Below, piece by piece: positions 52,454 to 62,077 of a DNA stretch of 64,000 nt; within the stretch, counting starts at the first letter, position 1, and each line of letters begins with the position of its first letter. This DNA is from Ramlibacter tataouinensis (GTDB lineage: Bacteria; Pseudomonadota; Gammaproteobacteria; Burkholderiales; Burkholderiaceae_C), in contig NZ_CP010951.1 in assembly GCF_001580455.1 (NCBI RefSeq), positions 1,240,001-1,304,000 of the forward strand, read 5' to 3'. The translations under genes and the position numbers were made by a program. The notes beneath the pieces are model-generated. The model was given only the letters and a program-made list of their open reading frames with translations. It did not search any database and was not told the origin of the DNA.

Positions 52454-53971
52454 ATGAGTCCCCTGATCCGCCTGCATCCCGACGACAACGTCCTGGTCGC
52501 CCGCGCGCCGCTGGCGCTGGGCCAGGTCCTGGACGACTTCGGCGTGAAGCTGCGCGCCCAGGTGCCGGCCGGCCACAAGGTCGCCGCGCGCCGCATCGCC
52601 CGCGGCGAACCGGTCTACAAGTACAACGCGGTGATCGGCGTGGCCGCGCGCGACATCGAGCCGGGCGACTACGTCCATTCGCACAACCTGGCGCTGGCCG
52701 ATTTCGAGCGCGACCCGGGCTTCGGCCTGGACGTGCGGCCGGTGGACTACGTCCCCGAGGACCAGCGCGCCCGCTTCCAGGGCTATGTGCGCGAGGACGG
52801 CCGGGTCGGCACCCGCAATTTCATCGGCATCCTCAGTTCGGTCAACTGCTCGGCGACCGTCATCAGCCGCATCGCCGCGCACTTCACTCCCGAGCGGCTG
52901 CGCGACTTCCCGAACGTCGACGGCGTGGCGGCCTTCGCGCAGACCACCGGCTGCGGCATGTCCTCGCCCAGCGCGCACTTCGACCTGCTGCGTCGCACGC
53001 TGGCCGGCTATGCGCGCCACCCGAACCTGGCCGGCGTGCTGATCGTCGGCCTGGGCTGCGAGCGCAACCAGGTGGCCGACCTGGTGGACTCGCAAGGCCT
53101 GGAACGCGGCCGCCTGCTGCGCACCATGGTCATGCAGGAGGTCGGCGGCACGCAGGAGACCATCGCCGCCGGCATCCGCGCGGTGGAGGAGATGCTGCCG
53201 CTGGCCAATGCCTACCGGCGCCAGCCGGTGCCGGCCAGCCACATCAAGGTGGGCCTGGAGTGCGGCGGCTCCGACGGCTTCTCCGGCATCACCGCCAACC
53301 CCGCGCTCGGCGCGGCCATGGACATCCTGGTGCGCCATGGCGGCACCGCCATCCTGTCGGAGACGCCCGAGATCCACGGCGTGGAATACATGCTCACGCG
53401 CCGCGCCGTGTCGCCCGAGGTCGGCCGCAAGCTGCTGCAGCGGCTGGACTGGTGGAAGGAATACACCCGCGGCCACAACGGGCAGTTCAACGGCGTGGTC
53501 GGCCCGGGCAACCAGGCCGGCGGCCTGGCCAACATCTTCGAGAAGTCGCTGGGTTCCGCCATGAAAGGCGGCACCACGCCGCTGCAGGGCGTGTACGAGT
53601 ACGCAGAGCCCATCGACCGCAGCGGCTTCGTGTTCATGGACTCGCCGGGCTACGACCCGGTGGCCGTGACCGGCCAGATCGCCAGCGGCGCCAACCTGAT
53701 CTGCTTCACCACCGGACGCGGCTCGATGTTCGGCTCCAAACCCGCGCCCACCATCAAGCTGGCCACCAACAGCGCGATGTACGAGAAGCTCAAGGGCGAT
53801 ATGGACGTCAACTGCGGCGCCATCCTCGACGGCGAGCTGGACGTGCCGGCGATGGGCCAGCGCATCTTCGAGGCGATCCTGCGCCATGCCTCCGGCGAGC
53901 CGACCAAGAGCGAGTCGCTGGGGCTGGGCGACCACGAGTTCGTGCCCTGGCACCTGGGCATCGTGAGCTGA
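52454..53971 (+). CDS. UxaA/GarD-family sugar-acid dehydratase
   Basis: The 505-residue protein has an N-terminal SAF domain (residues about 1-95: LALGQVLDDFGVKLRAQVPAGHKVAARRIARGEPVYKYN) followed by the UxaA-type core: RVGTRNFIGILSSVNCSATV, FAQTTGCGMSS, GLGCERNQ, LECGGSDGFSGITANPALG and the TGRGSMFGSKPAPTIKLATNS segment. This family (altronate, galactarate dehydratases) dehydrates C5-C6 aldonic/aldaric acids with Fe2+. Substrate is not fixed. It is second in the operon. Confidence 0.92.
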   Translation: MSPLIRLHPDDNVLVARAPLALGQVLDDFGVKLRAQVPAGHKVAARRIARGEPVYKYNAVIGVAARDIEPGDYVHSHNLALADFERDPGFGLDVRPVDYVPEDQRARFQGYVREDGRVGTRNFIGILSSVNCSATVISRIAAHFTPERLRDFPNVDGVAAFAQTTGCGMSSPSAHFDLLRRTLAGYARHPNLAGVLIVGLGCERNQVADLVDSQGLERGRLLRTMVMQEVGGTQETIAAGIRAVEEMLPLANAYRRQPVPASHIKVGLECGGSDGFSGITANPALGAAMDILVRHGGTAILSETPEIHGVEYMLTRRAVSPEVGRKLLQRLDWWKEYTRGHNGQFNGVVGPGNQAGGLANIFEKSLGSAMKGGTTPLQGVYEYAEPIDRSGFVFMDSPGYDPVAVTGQIASGANLICFTTGRGSMFGSKPAPTIKLATNSAMYEKLKGDMDVNCGAILDGELDVPAMGQRIFEAILRHASGEPTKSESLGLGDHEFVPWHLGIVS

Positions 53972-54002
53972 GTCTTCCCCCCTTTTTTTTCTGGAGCACC
54001 GC

Positions 54003-55478
54003 ATGCTGGGTCCCCTGGCGCGCCGCGAACTGCTGCGCGATCGCAACTTCATCGCCGGCCGTTGGCAAGGCGCGGCCGGCGGCGCCACGCTCGACGTGGC
54101 GGACCCGGCCACGCTGCAGGTCATCGCCCGCGTGGCCGACAGCGGCGCCGCCGATGCGCGGGCCGCGCTCGATTCGGCGCAGGCGGCCTTTCCCGCCTGG
54201 CGCGAGCGCACCGGCCGCGAGCGGGCCCAGCTGCTCAAGCAGTGGCACGCGCTGATCCTGGCGCACCAGGAGGACCTGGCGCGCATCATCTCGGCCGAAC
54301 AGGGCAAGCCGCTGGCCGAAGCGCGGGGCGAGGTGCTGTACGGCGCCTCGTACGTGGAGTGGTTCGCCGAAGAAGCCACCCGCGCCCACGGCGACATCAT
54401 CCCGGAGCCGGTGCGCGGCAAGAAGCTGATGGCGGTGAAAGAGCCGGTGGGCGTGGTGGCGGCCATCACGCCCTGGAACTTCCCGCTGGCCATGATCGCG
54501 CGCAAGCTGGCGCCGGCGCTGGCTGCAGGGTGCTGCGTGGTGGCCAAGCCGGCCGAGGACACGCCACTCACCGCGCTGGCTTTGGTGGCGCTGGCCGAGG
54601 AAGCCGGCCTGCCCCCCGGGACGATCAACCTGGTCACCGCCTCGCGCGAGCGCACGCCCGAGGTGGTGGACCTGTGGCTGCGCGATGCGCGGGTGCGCAA
54701 GATCACCTTCACCGGCTCCACGCCGGTGGGCAAGCAGCTGGCGCGCGCATCGGCCGACACGCTGAAGAAGCTCTCGCTGGAGCTGGGCGGCAACGCGCCC
54801 TTCATCGTGTTCGAGGATGCCGACCTCGACGCCGCCGTCGCTGGCCTGATGGCCGCCAAGTTCCGCAACGGCGGCCAGACCTGCGTCTGCCCCAACCGGG
54901 TTTACGTGCACGAGAGCGTGCACGAGCGCTTCGTCGACAAGCTGGCCGCGCGCGTGGGCGCGCTGACGGTGGGACCGGCCACAGATGACGCTTCGCAGAT
55001 CGGCCCCATGATCAACGCGCGCGCCGTGCAGAAGATCGAGCGCCATGTGCGCGACGCGCAGGCCCGCGGCGCGCGGGTGGTGGTGGGCGGCCGCGCGCTG
55101 CCGGACATCGGTGCCGGCCACTACTATGCGCCCACGGTGCTGATCGACGCCGATCCCGGCATGGAACTGGCGCAGGAAGAGACCTTCGGCCCGGTGGTTC
55201 CCGTGTTCCGCTTCGCCGACGAGGACGAGGCGGTGCGGCTGGCCAACGACACCCCCTTCGGCCTCGCGGCCTATTTCTACTCGCGCGATGCGGCGCGCAT
55301 CTGGCGCGTGGCCGAACGGCTGGAGAGCGGCATCGTCGGCATCAACGAGGGCGCGCTGGCGGCCGAGGCGGCGCCCTTCGGCGGCATCAAGGAATCGGGC
55401 TACGGCCGCGAGGGCTCGCGCCACGGGCTGGACGACTACATGCACCTGAAATACCTGTGCCAGGGAGGACTTCGATGA
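54003..55478 (+). CDS. NAD(P)+-dependent semialdehyde dehydrogenase (SSADH/KGSADH-like)
   Basis: ATG 54003 follows GGAG. The 491-residue protein has the ALDH core: ITPWNFPLAMIARK, Glu260 (LELGGNAPF) and catalytic Cys294 (NGGQTCVCPNR), with the succinate/alpha-ketoglutarate semialdehyde dehydrogenase style (TGSTPVGKQLA). After a UxaA-type dehydratase this fits oxidation of a semialdehyde to a dicarboxylate. Third gene of the operon, 31 bases after the dehydratase. Confidence 0.95.
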   Translation: MLGPLARRELLRDRNFIAGRWQGAAGGATLDVADPATLQVIARVADSGAADARAALDSAQAAFPAWRERTGRERAQLLKQWHALILAHQEDLARIISAEQGKPLAEARGEVLYGASYVEWFAEEATRAHGDIIPEPVRGKKLMAVKEPVGVVAAITPWNFPLAMIARKLAPALAAGCCVVAKPAEDTPLTALALVALAEEAGLPPGTINLVTASRERTPEVVDLWLRDARVRKITFTGSTPVGKQLARASADTLKKLSLELGGNAPFIVFEDADLDAAVAGLMAAKFRNGGQTCVCPNRVYVHESVHERFVDKLAARVGALTVGPATDDASQIGPMINARAVQKIERHVRDAQARGARVVVGGRALPDIGAGHYYAPTVLIDADPGMELAQEETFGPVVPVFRFADEDEAVRLANDTPFGLAAYFYSRDAARIWRVAERLESGIVGINEGALAAEAAPFGGIKESGYGREGSRHGLDDYMHLKYLCQGGLR

Positions 55479-55500
55479 CCACGCTCTCAGCCGCATACTG

Positions 55501-56937
55501 ATGCTCTCCATGGACGTTTCCTCCCCCGCACCCCTGGCCGAGGCCCTGGCCGACATCGTCGGCGCCTCGGCCTGCCTCACCGCGCCCGCCGACGTCGCAC
55601 CCTTCGTCACCGACTACCGCAAGATCTACACCGGCCGGGCCGCCGCCGTGGTCCTGCCCTCCAGCACGGATCAGGTGAGCCGCGTCATGGCCTGGTGCTA
55701 TGCCCACGGCGTACCGGTGGTGCCGCAGGGCGGCAACACCTCGCTGATGGGGGGCGCCGTGCCGGACGCCCACGGCGGCGCGGTGGTGCTGGGCCTGTCG
55801 CGCATGAACCGCGTGCTGGAAGTGGACGAAACCAACGACACCCTGACCGTGCAGGCGGGCGTGACGCTGGCGGCCGCGCGCGCGGCCGCCGAGCAGGCCG
55901 GCCGCCTGTTTCCGCTGCGCATTGGCTCGGAGGGCTCGTGCCAGATCGGCGGCAACCTCTCCACCAACGCCGGCGGCACCGCGGTGCTGCGCTACGGCAA
56001 CATGCGCGACCTGGTGCTGGGCATCGAGGCGGTGCTGCCCGACGGCCGCATCTACCGGGGCCTGCGCGGCCTGCGCAAGGACAACACCGGCTACGACCTC
56101 AAGCAGCTGTTCGTCGGCTCGGAAGGCACACTGGGCATCATCACGGCCGCGGTGCTGAAACTCGCGCCCCTGCCGCGCGCCACCTCGGCGGCGTTCGTCG
56201 CGGTCACCGACGTCGAGGCCGCGGTGCAGCTGCTGGGCGAAGCCAAGCGGGTGGCCGGCCCGGCCGTGACCGCGTTCGAACTCATTTCAGCCCCGGCGCT
56301 GGCGCTGGTGCGCCAGTACCTGGGCGGCGTGCCCTCGCCGCTGGCGCAGGAGCACGACTGGATGGTGCTGGTGGAGCTGAACTCGGGCGGCGCACAGCAG
56401 GCGTTGGACGAGACGCTGCAGCAGGTGCTGGAGACCGGCATGGAGCGCGGCTGGGTGCAGGACGCGGCCCTCGCGGCCAGCCTGGCCGACGTGCAGCATT
56501 TTTGGCGCCTGCGCGAGGAGATCTCGGATGCCCAGACCCGCACCGGCGGCAGCGTCCGCTGCGACGTCTCGGTGCCGCTGTCACGCATCGCCGCCTTCGT
56601 GCGCAAGGCCTCGGCCGGCGTGCTGGCGCTGGTGCCCGAGTCGCGCATGGTCATCTACGGCCACATGGGCGATGGCAACGTGCACTTCAACCCGCTGCGG
56701 CCCGCGCGGCAGACCGCCGCCGATTTCCTCGCGGCCCACCATGCGCGCGTGAGCCGCCTGGTGGACGACGTGGCGCACGGCATGGGCGGCTCCATCTCGG
56801 CCGAGCACGGCGTCGGCGTGGCCAAGCGTGATGAACTGGCCAACTACAAGGACCCGGTGGAACTGGAGCTGATGCGGCAGTTGAAGCAGGCGTTGGATCC
56901 GAAGGGCCTGTTGAATCCGGGCAAGGTGCTGCGCTGA
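55501..56937 (+). CDS. FAD-linked hydroxyacid dehydrogenase (GlcD/D2HGDH family)
   Basis: The 478-residue protein has the PCMH FAD domain (VVPQGGNTSLMGG, SEGSCQIGGNLSTNAGG) and the C-terminal FAD-oxidase domain with IYGHMGDGNVHFN and SAEHGVGVAKRDEL. Family members oxidise D-lactate, glycolate or D-2-hydroxyglutarate, passing electrons to the respiratory chain. It is the last gene of the operon. The start could also be ATG 55510; neither has a clear ribosome site. Confidence 0.93.
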   Translation: MLSMDVSSPAPLAEALADIVGASACLTAPADVAPFVTDYRKIYTGRAAAVVLPSSTDQVSRVMAWCYAHGVPVVPQGGNTSLMGGAVPDAHGGAVVLGLSRMNRVLEVDETNDTLTVQAGVTLAAARAAAEQAGRLFPLRIGSEGSCQIGGNLSTNAGGTAVLRYGNMRDLVLGIEAVLPDGRIYRGLRGLRKDNTGYDLKQLFVGSEGTLGIITAAVLKLAPLPRATSAAFVAVTDVEAAVQLLGEAKRVAGPAVTAFELISAPALALVRQYLGGVPSPLAQEHDWMVLVELNSGGAQQALDETLQQVLETGMERGWVQDAALAASLADVQHFWRLREEISDAQTRTGGSVRCDVSVPLSRIAAFVRKASAGVLALVPESRMVIYGHMGDGNVHFNPLRPARQTAADFLAAHHARVSRLVDDVAHGMGGSISAEHGVGVAKRDELANYKDPVELELMRQLKQALDPKGLLNPGKVLR

Positions 56938-56959
56938 AGGCGTTCGTGGTCCTCTGGGG

Positions 56960-58105
56960 CTAGCTTTTGTGAGCACCGGGATCGAGCATCACCGGAGCGG
57001 TGGAAATGACATCCTGCGGCGGGGGTTTCGTGGTGCCCCAGAGCGCTTCCGCATCGAACTCGGACACCTGGGCAATCGCAGTTTCACGTTTGAAGTCCTG
57101 CCCCGGATTCCCCGCATTGCGCTGCCGCGACGTGATTGCGCCGGCGTAGTAAAGGCATGCCAGGTCGTTCTCGAGACGCAATCTCGGCAAAGTCGTCCTG
57201 CGCTCCAGTTCGTCCAGGCTGGCAGGGCCCGCGGACAGCTCGGACAGGATCAGCAGATGCGAGTCGCGCAGCAATCGCAAGGGCACGCGTGGCGCGCCAC
57301 GGTAGTAGAGGGTGAGTTGCTGGTATCTCGCGGGGATCAGCGAACGTCCAGTGTGCCGCGCGTAGGTCCAGGCCAGCACGGCAGGGGTCGTATTCACGAA
57401 ACTCGCGGGCAGGGCGTTCGCAGCAGGCGGGCGCCGCTGCCAGCTCGCTTCCCACAGCGTCTCGGGATGCACTCGCGGCAAGAACGCCGCCTTGTTCTGA
57501 CTGAGATCGACCACCGCAAGCAAATGCCCCTGGTGGCTGACATGGTAGACAGCGCCACGCATCTGGTCGATGTTCTCCGCGATCATCGCCCCCAGCACAA
57601 ACTGCGCACGCGCCTGCCACAGCCAGGTCTCAAACTGCAGCAGCACCGCCTCTATGCTGGGCGGCGACAGCGGATCGAACCGCCAGTGCGGCTCAAAATC
57701 GGGCGAAAGCGGCGTCGCGACTGCAATCGGGCGGTCGACTTCGGCAAGGTCCAGGCGCAGCGCCTTTTCGGTTGGTACACCAGCGGCCACGCGCAGGTTG
57801 CCGTCCGGCAGAACGCGCACGTTCGCGCCATTGATCCACCAGGCGTCGGCCTCGGCGAAAGCGCAGACATTCCAGCCCGGCCTTGCGTCACGTGGGATCA
57901 GACAGGCCTCGAGCATTCTTCGATCCAGCGGGCTGAAGCCGAACATGCCGAGCCCGAACACCGGCTGTTCGTGCTGGGTCGGTTCCCGGAGTCGTGGCTG
58001 GCTCAATGTCTGCAGTTTGCTCGACTGGTCATTGCGGGAGCCGGTCCATGGTTGGACACGTCCGGCTTCTGACGCGAGCGTCCGCCCTCCGGTCATTCCA
58101 AGCAC
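56960..58105 (-). CDS. Hypothetical protein, 381 aa
   Basis: GTG 58105 has GGAG five bases upstream; an ATG lies three codons later. The product has a low-complexity N-terminus (to about residue 45), then GLGMFGFSPLDRRMLEACLIP and WNVCAFAEADAWWINGANVRVLPDGNLRV. The C-terminal part (LTLYYRGAPRVPLRLLRDSHLLILSELSAGPASLDELERRTTL) looks like a winged-helix-type domain. It is cytoplasmic. No family recognised; it converges with the FAD oxidase. Confidence 0.7.
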   Translation of the reverse strand: MLGMTGGRTLASEAGRVQPWTGSRNDQSSKLQTLSQPRLREPTQHEQPVFGLGMFGFSPLDRRMLEACLIPRDARPGWNVCAFAEADAWWINGANVRVLPDGNLRVAAGVPTEKALRLDLAEVDRPIAVATPLSPDFEPHWRFDPLSPPSIEAVLLQFETWLWQARAQFVLGAMIAENIDQMRGAVYHVSHQGHLLAVVDLSQNKAAFLPRVHPETLWEASWQRRPPAANALPASFVNTTPAVLAWTYARHTGRSLIPARYQQLTLYYRGAPRVPLRLLRDSHLLILSELSAGPASLDELERRTTLPRLRLENDLACLYYAGAITSRQRNAGNPGQDFKRETAIAQVSEFDAEALWGTTKPPPQDVISTAPVMLDPGAHKS

Positions 58106-58572
58106 ATCGGCTCCGTGCGAGAGAACTGGCTCTGGAGGCGCGACGCGTCATGCGCCTGCCCGCTGGAACGGGCTTGCGGCAGTGTGAGTTGCGAGTGAGC
58201 AAACTGCGGCTCGGACGACAAGCCGAATGACTTCGCCAATAACTTCATTGGAACTCACTCCCCTATTTCGTCGACTTCGCGCCGCTTGTCGCAATAGCTG
58301 ATGTCCTGCCGCGGCTTACCTCACCGACAAAGCGGCGAATCTTGACTTGACGATGAACAGCTGGATTCAAGCGAAGCCTACTTCGCCTTGGTCAACCCAT
58401 GCCTCCCTTGAATTAGGGAGGCCAACGCCATCCCAGACGTTCCTTGCGGTCGATCAAGGAGGCCTCCTCGCTGCCGTCCATCCCATGTTCGAGTGAGACC
58501 ACGAGTGATAGCCCCGGGACGGCGCCATCCGCGCGTTATGCTGGCGTCCTTGCTTTCCGAAGGATGAGTGCC
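58106..58572. promoter_or_regulatory. Divergent spacer with a perfect 8-bp palindrome
   Basis: No gene supported. At 58401-58408 and 58415-58422 the arms GCCTCCCT and AGGGAGGC flank TGAATT, a perfect inverted repeat about 150 bases before the response-regulator start. It suits a dimeric regulator site, or a hairpin without T-run. GC falls at about 58230-58370, as in promoter regions. Confidence 0.5.
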
Positions 58573-59265
58573 ATGCAGGCATTGCAGGTATTGGTCGTTG
58601 AAGACGACCCGCCAAGCCTGAGCTTTTTCGCCCAGTCCATTCAGCAGGACACTCGACTGGCCTTGGCCGGGCAGGCCAGCTCGGTTCAGGAGGCGCGCCG
58701 CTGGCTCGATGGCGACCACCCGCCTCTGGATGTGCTTTTGATCGACATTGGATTGCCGGACGGCAGCGGCATCGACGTGATCCGCTACGCCCTGCAGCGC
58801 GAGCCGCGATGCGAGGCGCTGGTCATCACGATGTTTGGCGATGACGAAAATATCCTCGCTTGTATCGAAGCCGGGGCCTTGGGCTACATCCACAAGGATT
58901 CAGCGCCGGAAGATGTGGCCGCAGTGATCGTCGATATGAAGCAAGGCGGATCCCCAATGTCGCCGATGATCGCCAGGCGCGTGCTGGCAAGAATCAATGG
59001 GAATCAAGAGCGAAGCCGATTGAGCTCGGCAAGCGCAACCGCCGCCAGTGGCATGCGGGCGTTGTCCCCGAGGGAGCAGGAAGTGCTCGAGCTCATTGCG
59101 CGAGGGTTCAGCTATGGCGACATTGCCCGGCTGAAGGGGATCGGCGTGACGACCGTTCAGACCCACGTCAAGAATCTCTACGCCAAGCTCGCAGTGAAGT
59201 CGCGTGGAGAGGCGGTGTACGAGGCGTCCCAGCTCGGATTGCTTCACCTGCCCAAGCAGGTGTGA
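58573..59265 (+). CDS. NarL-family response regulator
   Basis: Start ATG 58573 lies eight bases after AAGGA; ATG 58564 overlaps that site. The 230-residue protein has a receiver domain with acidic residues EDD at 10-12 and phospho-acceptor Asp58 (LLIDIGLPDG), Lys in HKDS, and a LuxR-type helix-turn-helix (LSPREQEVLELIARGFSYGDIARLKG). It pairs with the kinase that follows; the stop and start overlap (GTGA). Confidence 0.95.
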   Translation: MQALQVLVVEDDPPSLSFFAQSIQQDTRLALAGQASSVQEARRWLDGDHPPLDVLLIDIGLPDGSGIDVIRYALQREPRCEALVITMFGDDENILACIEAGALGYIHKDSAPEDVAAVIVDMKQGGSPMSPMIARRVLARINGNQERSRLSSASATAASGMRALSPREQEVLELIARGFSYGDIARLKGIGVTTVQTHVKNLYAKLAVKSRGEAVYEASQLGLLHLPKQV

Positions 59266-61157
59266 CCCAGCTCGTGCGCTCTCGATACGCGAGCCTGCTG
59301 GCGACCGGTCGCGTGGCCTGGATGGCCTTGGTCTTTTTGAGCCTGCTTCTCCTGGTCCTGGCGACAAGCCGATCGGAACATGCACAGGTGCAGGCGCTCA
59401 CGCTGGCCCGTGCCGAGGCCACGACGGTCACCCGCTTCGGTGCGCACTCGCAGGCGGTCAGCTTGCCCTACCTCTGGGACAGGCAGCATGACGGCCTGCC
59501 CGGGTCCGCAACTTTCGAGATCAACTTCGACTTTCACCCCGCCTCGAGCAAGCCGCTGGCGATCTACATCTCTCGCGTTGGCAACGCCTATGAGATCCAT
59601 CTCAACGACGTTCTGCTGCAGAGGAAAGGGGATCTGCTGGCCTCCGGGACGACCGACACGGCCAAGGCGCCCAGGCTGGTCGACGTGCCGGCGAACCTCG
59701 TTCGCGAACACAACGTGCTGAAAGTCCTGATCCGCGCCGATGGCGGGCGGCGCGCGGGGCTGACCCCCGTGGTCTTCGGCCCGGCGGAGGATGTCGCCAA
59801 GCTGTACCAGAGGGACTATGCAGACCAGATTCTGGTCTCTGTGGGGGTGGTGGTCTTGAGCCTGGTGGTTGCGTGTGCCGCTTTCGCCCTCTGGCTGACG
59901 CAAAAGGACCAGCGCCCGGGCGGCAATCAGCGCGATTCCCTGTACCTCTTTGTCTGTATCGCGGAACTGAGCTGGGCCTTGCGGCTAAGCAATCTCCCTC
60001 TCATGAACCCGCCTCTGGGCTGGGAGTACTGGTCGGTGCTGATGGTCGTCGCCATTGCAACCTGGGGCGCGGGGATGATGGCTTTTTGTGCCCAACTCGC
60101 GGGCTGGAAACACCCCGTGGCGAAGTTCGGCCCCTGGTGGCTGCTGCCGGTGTTCGGGGCCGCCGCGGCCCATCTGAGCTGGACGCTGGAGAGCATCCGG
60201 CCGCTGTCTGCGTTCTACCTGCTGGCAGCGATCTTTTTCGTGCCTTTCGCCATCATCTTGTGCCGCGACGCCCTTTCGAGAAAAGCTTCGTGGGAGCTCC
60301 GCCTGATTGCATTGGCCACCTTTATCAATGTCGCGATGGGGGTGCGCGACGCCTGGGCACTTCGTGTTGCAGACGCCTATGGAACGACGATGTGGTTGAG
60401 ATACTCGTCCGTGCTGTTTGGCCTGTCCCTGGGCTACATCGTCATTGCCCGCTACCGCGCGGCCAACGCCCACTTGGCCCACCTGCTCGAGAGCCTGGCG
60501 GAACAAGTGGCCCAAAAAGAAGAGGAACTGCGCGGCAGCTACACCCGTCTGGAGAGCATGGCCCGCGAACAGGAGCGCCTGGCTGAGCGCAGTCGAATCC
60601 TGCGCGACATGCACGACGGCGTCGGCGCCCACATCAACACGGCCATCCGTCAACTGCAATCACAAAGCACGCAGCCGGCGCAGGTTGTGGTCACACTGAG
60701 AGACGCCCTGGAGCAGCTGAAGCTGTCGATCGACGCCATGAGCCTTCCGGAGGGGGACGTCACCGCGCTGCTCGCCGGCCTGCGCTATCGCCTCGAGCCG
60801 CGCCTTGTAGCCTCCGGGATCCAGCTGGCTTGGGAAGTTGAGGAAATCGTGCCCCTGCGCCATATGGATGGCGCCGCCATGCGGCACCTGCAGTTCATGC
60901 TGTTCGAGGCGTTGTCGAATGTCCTTCAGCACGCCAACGCGACGACCTTGACCATTCAGGCCCAGACGCGGGGTTGTGCCGTGCATCTGCGCATGGTCGA
61001 CAACGGTCGCGGCTTCGATGCAGAGGGGCCCGCCCGGAAGGGACTCAAGATCATGCGTGAACGCGCCGCCCTCATTGGGGCTCAGCTGGCTGTGCAAAGC
61101 AGCCAGGGGCAGACGGTCGTGGAGGTGGTGCTGCCAGTAGAACGCCGCTGCGCGTAA
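59262..61157 (+). CDS. Membrane sensor histidine kinase (7TMR-DISM type)
   Basis: GTG 59262 overlaps the regulator stop. The 631-residue protein has an N-terminal membrane segment (ASLLATGRVAWMALVFLSLLLLVLAT), a periplasmic domain of about 150 residues (ATFEINFDFHPASSKPLAIYISRVGNAYEIHLND), then about seven membrane segments to residue about 400, a coiled coil, the NarL-type H-box LRDMHDGVGAHINTA with phospho-acceptor His451, and a HATPase (EALSNVLQHANA, DNGRGFD). The periplasmic fold suggests binding of a small ligand. It forms a pair with the preceding regulator. Confidence 0.93.
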   Translation: MTQLVRSRYASLLATGRVAWMALVFLSLLLLVLATSRSEHAQVQALTLARAEATTVTRFGAHSQAVSLPYLWDRQHDGLPGSATFEINFDFHPASSKPLAIYISRVGNAYEIHLNDVLLQRKGDLLASGTTDTAKAPRLVDVPANLVREHNVLKVLIRADGGRRAGLTPVVFGPAEDVAKLYQRDYADQILVSVGVVVLSLVVACAAFALWLTQKDQRPGGNQRDSLYLFVCIAELSWALRLSNLPLMNPPLGWEYWSVLMVVAIATWGAGMMAFCAQLAGWKHPVAKFGPWWLLPVFGAAAAHLSWTLESIRPLSAFYLLAAIFFVPFAIILCRDALSRKASWELRLIALATFINVAMGVRDAWALRVADAYGTTMWLRYSSVLFGLSLGYIVIARYRAANAHLAHLLESLAEQVAQKEEELRGSYTRLESMAREQERLAERSRILRDMHDGVGAHINTAIRQLQSQSTQPAQVVVTLRDALEQLKLSIDAMSLPEGDVTALLAGLRYRLEPRLVASGIQLAWEVEEIVPLRHMDGAAMRHLQFMLFEALSNVLQHANATTLTIQAQTRGCAVHLRMVDNGRGFDAEGPARKGLKIMRERAALIGAQLAVQSSQGQTVVEVVLPVERRCA

Positions 61158-61236
61158 CGGCTGGAACGCCACCAGCGCACGGAAGTGACGGTCACGGCTT
61201 CGTCACGGAAGCCCGAGGCTGAGCCATACTGCTTCG

Positions 61237-62031
61237 ATGTTCTGGATCCTCATCTACTTCGGCACGGGCGCCTTCGTCGGCTTTCTTGCGGGGCTGCTGG
61301 GCATCGGCGGCGGCATGACGCTGGTTCCCTTGCTGGCGGCGATGCTCACCGCGCAACAACTCGCCCCGGACCACGTGGTGCATCTGGCCCTGGGCACGGG
61401 CATGGCGTCGATCGTGTTCACTTCCAGCGCCAGCGTGCGCGCCCACCACCGGCTGGGAGGCGTCGACTGGTCGCTGGTTCGCCGCATGGGGCCCGGCATG
61501 GTCGTCGGCGCCCTGCTGGCCACCGCGCTGTCGGGATGGGTGTCGCAGCGCGCGCTGGCGCTGGCCTTCGCCGTGATCGTGTACGCGGGCGCGACGCAGA
61601 TCCTGTTCGGCCGCAAGCCATCGGCCGCGCGCAGTTTGCCCGGCACGCCGGCGCTGGTGGCGATCGGGCTGTTGTTCGGGGCCGTCTGTGGGCTGGTGTC
61701 GGCGGGCGGGGCATTCCTGACCGTGCCCTTCATGCTGTTCTGCGGCGTTTCCATGACCACCGCGATCGGCACGGGTGCTGCGCTCGGCCTGCCGGTGGCG
61801 CTGATGGGAACGCTCGGCTATGTGTTCAGCGGCTGGCAAGTCCCCGGCCTGCCGCCCATGGCACTGGGCTTCGTGTACGCGCCTGCCCTGCTGGGCATCG
61901 TGGCCGGCAGCGTGCTGACGGCGCCCGTCGGTGCCCGCCTCGCCCACCGCTTGCCGGTGATCACGCTGCGCCGCATCTTCGCCTTCCTGCTGTACGTGCT
62001 GGCGACGAAGATGCTGTGGACCTACGCGTAA
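61237..62031 (+). CDS. TauE/SafE-family sulfite exporter-like permease
   Basis: The 264-residue protein has about eight membrane segments and the family pattern GFLAGLLGIGGGMTLVPLLAAML and, in the second half, GAVCGLVSAGGAFLTVPFMLF. TauE/SafE proteins move sulfite or organosulfur anions. The neighbours do not fix the substrate. Confidence 0.9.
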   Translation: MFWILIYFGTGAFVGFLAGLLGIGGGMTLVPLLAAMLTAQQLAPDHVVHLALGTGMASIVFTSSASVRAHHRLGGVDWSLVRRMGPGMVVGALLATALSGWVSQRALALAFAVIVYAGATQILFGRKPSAARSLPGTPALVAIGLLFGAVCGLVSAGGAFLTVPFMLFCGVSMTTAIGTGAALGLPVALMGTLGYVFSGWQVPGLPPMALGFVYAPALLGIVAGSVLTAPVGARLAHRLPVITLRRIFAFLLYVLATKMLWTYA

Positions 62032-62077
62032 GTCGCTGCCCGGGGTGCAGAATGGGCTCAACTCCCGGGCCCATCCC

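Noticed and set aside
52307..54895. Minus-strand open frame of 862 codons across the UxaA and ALDH genes
   Set aside because: Shadow of two well-supported genes; the composition is atypical and it has no motif.
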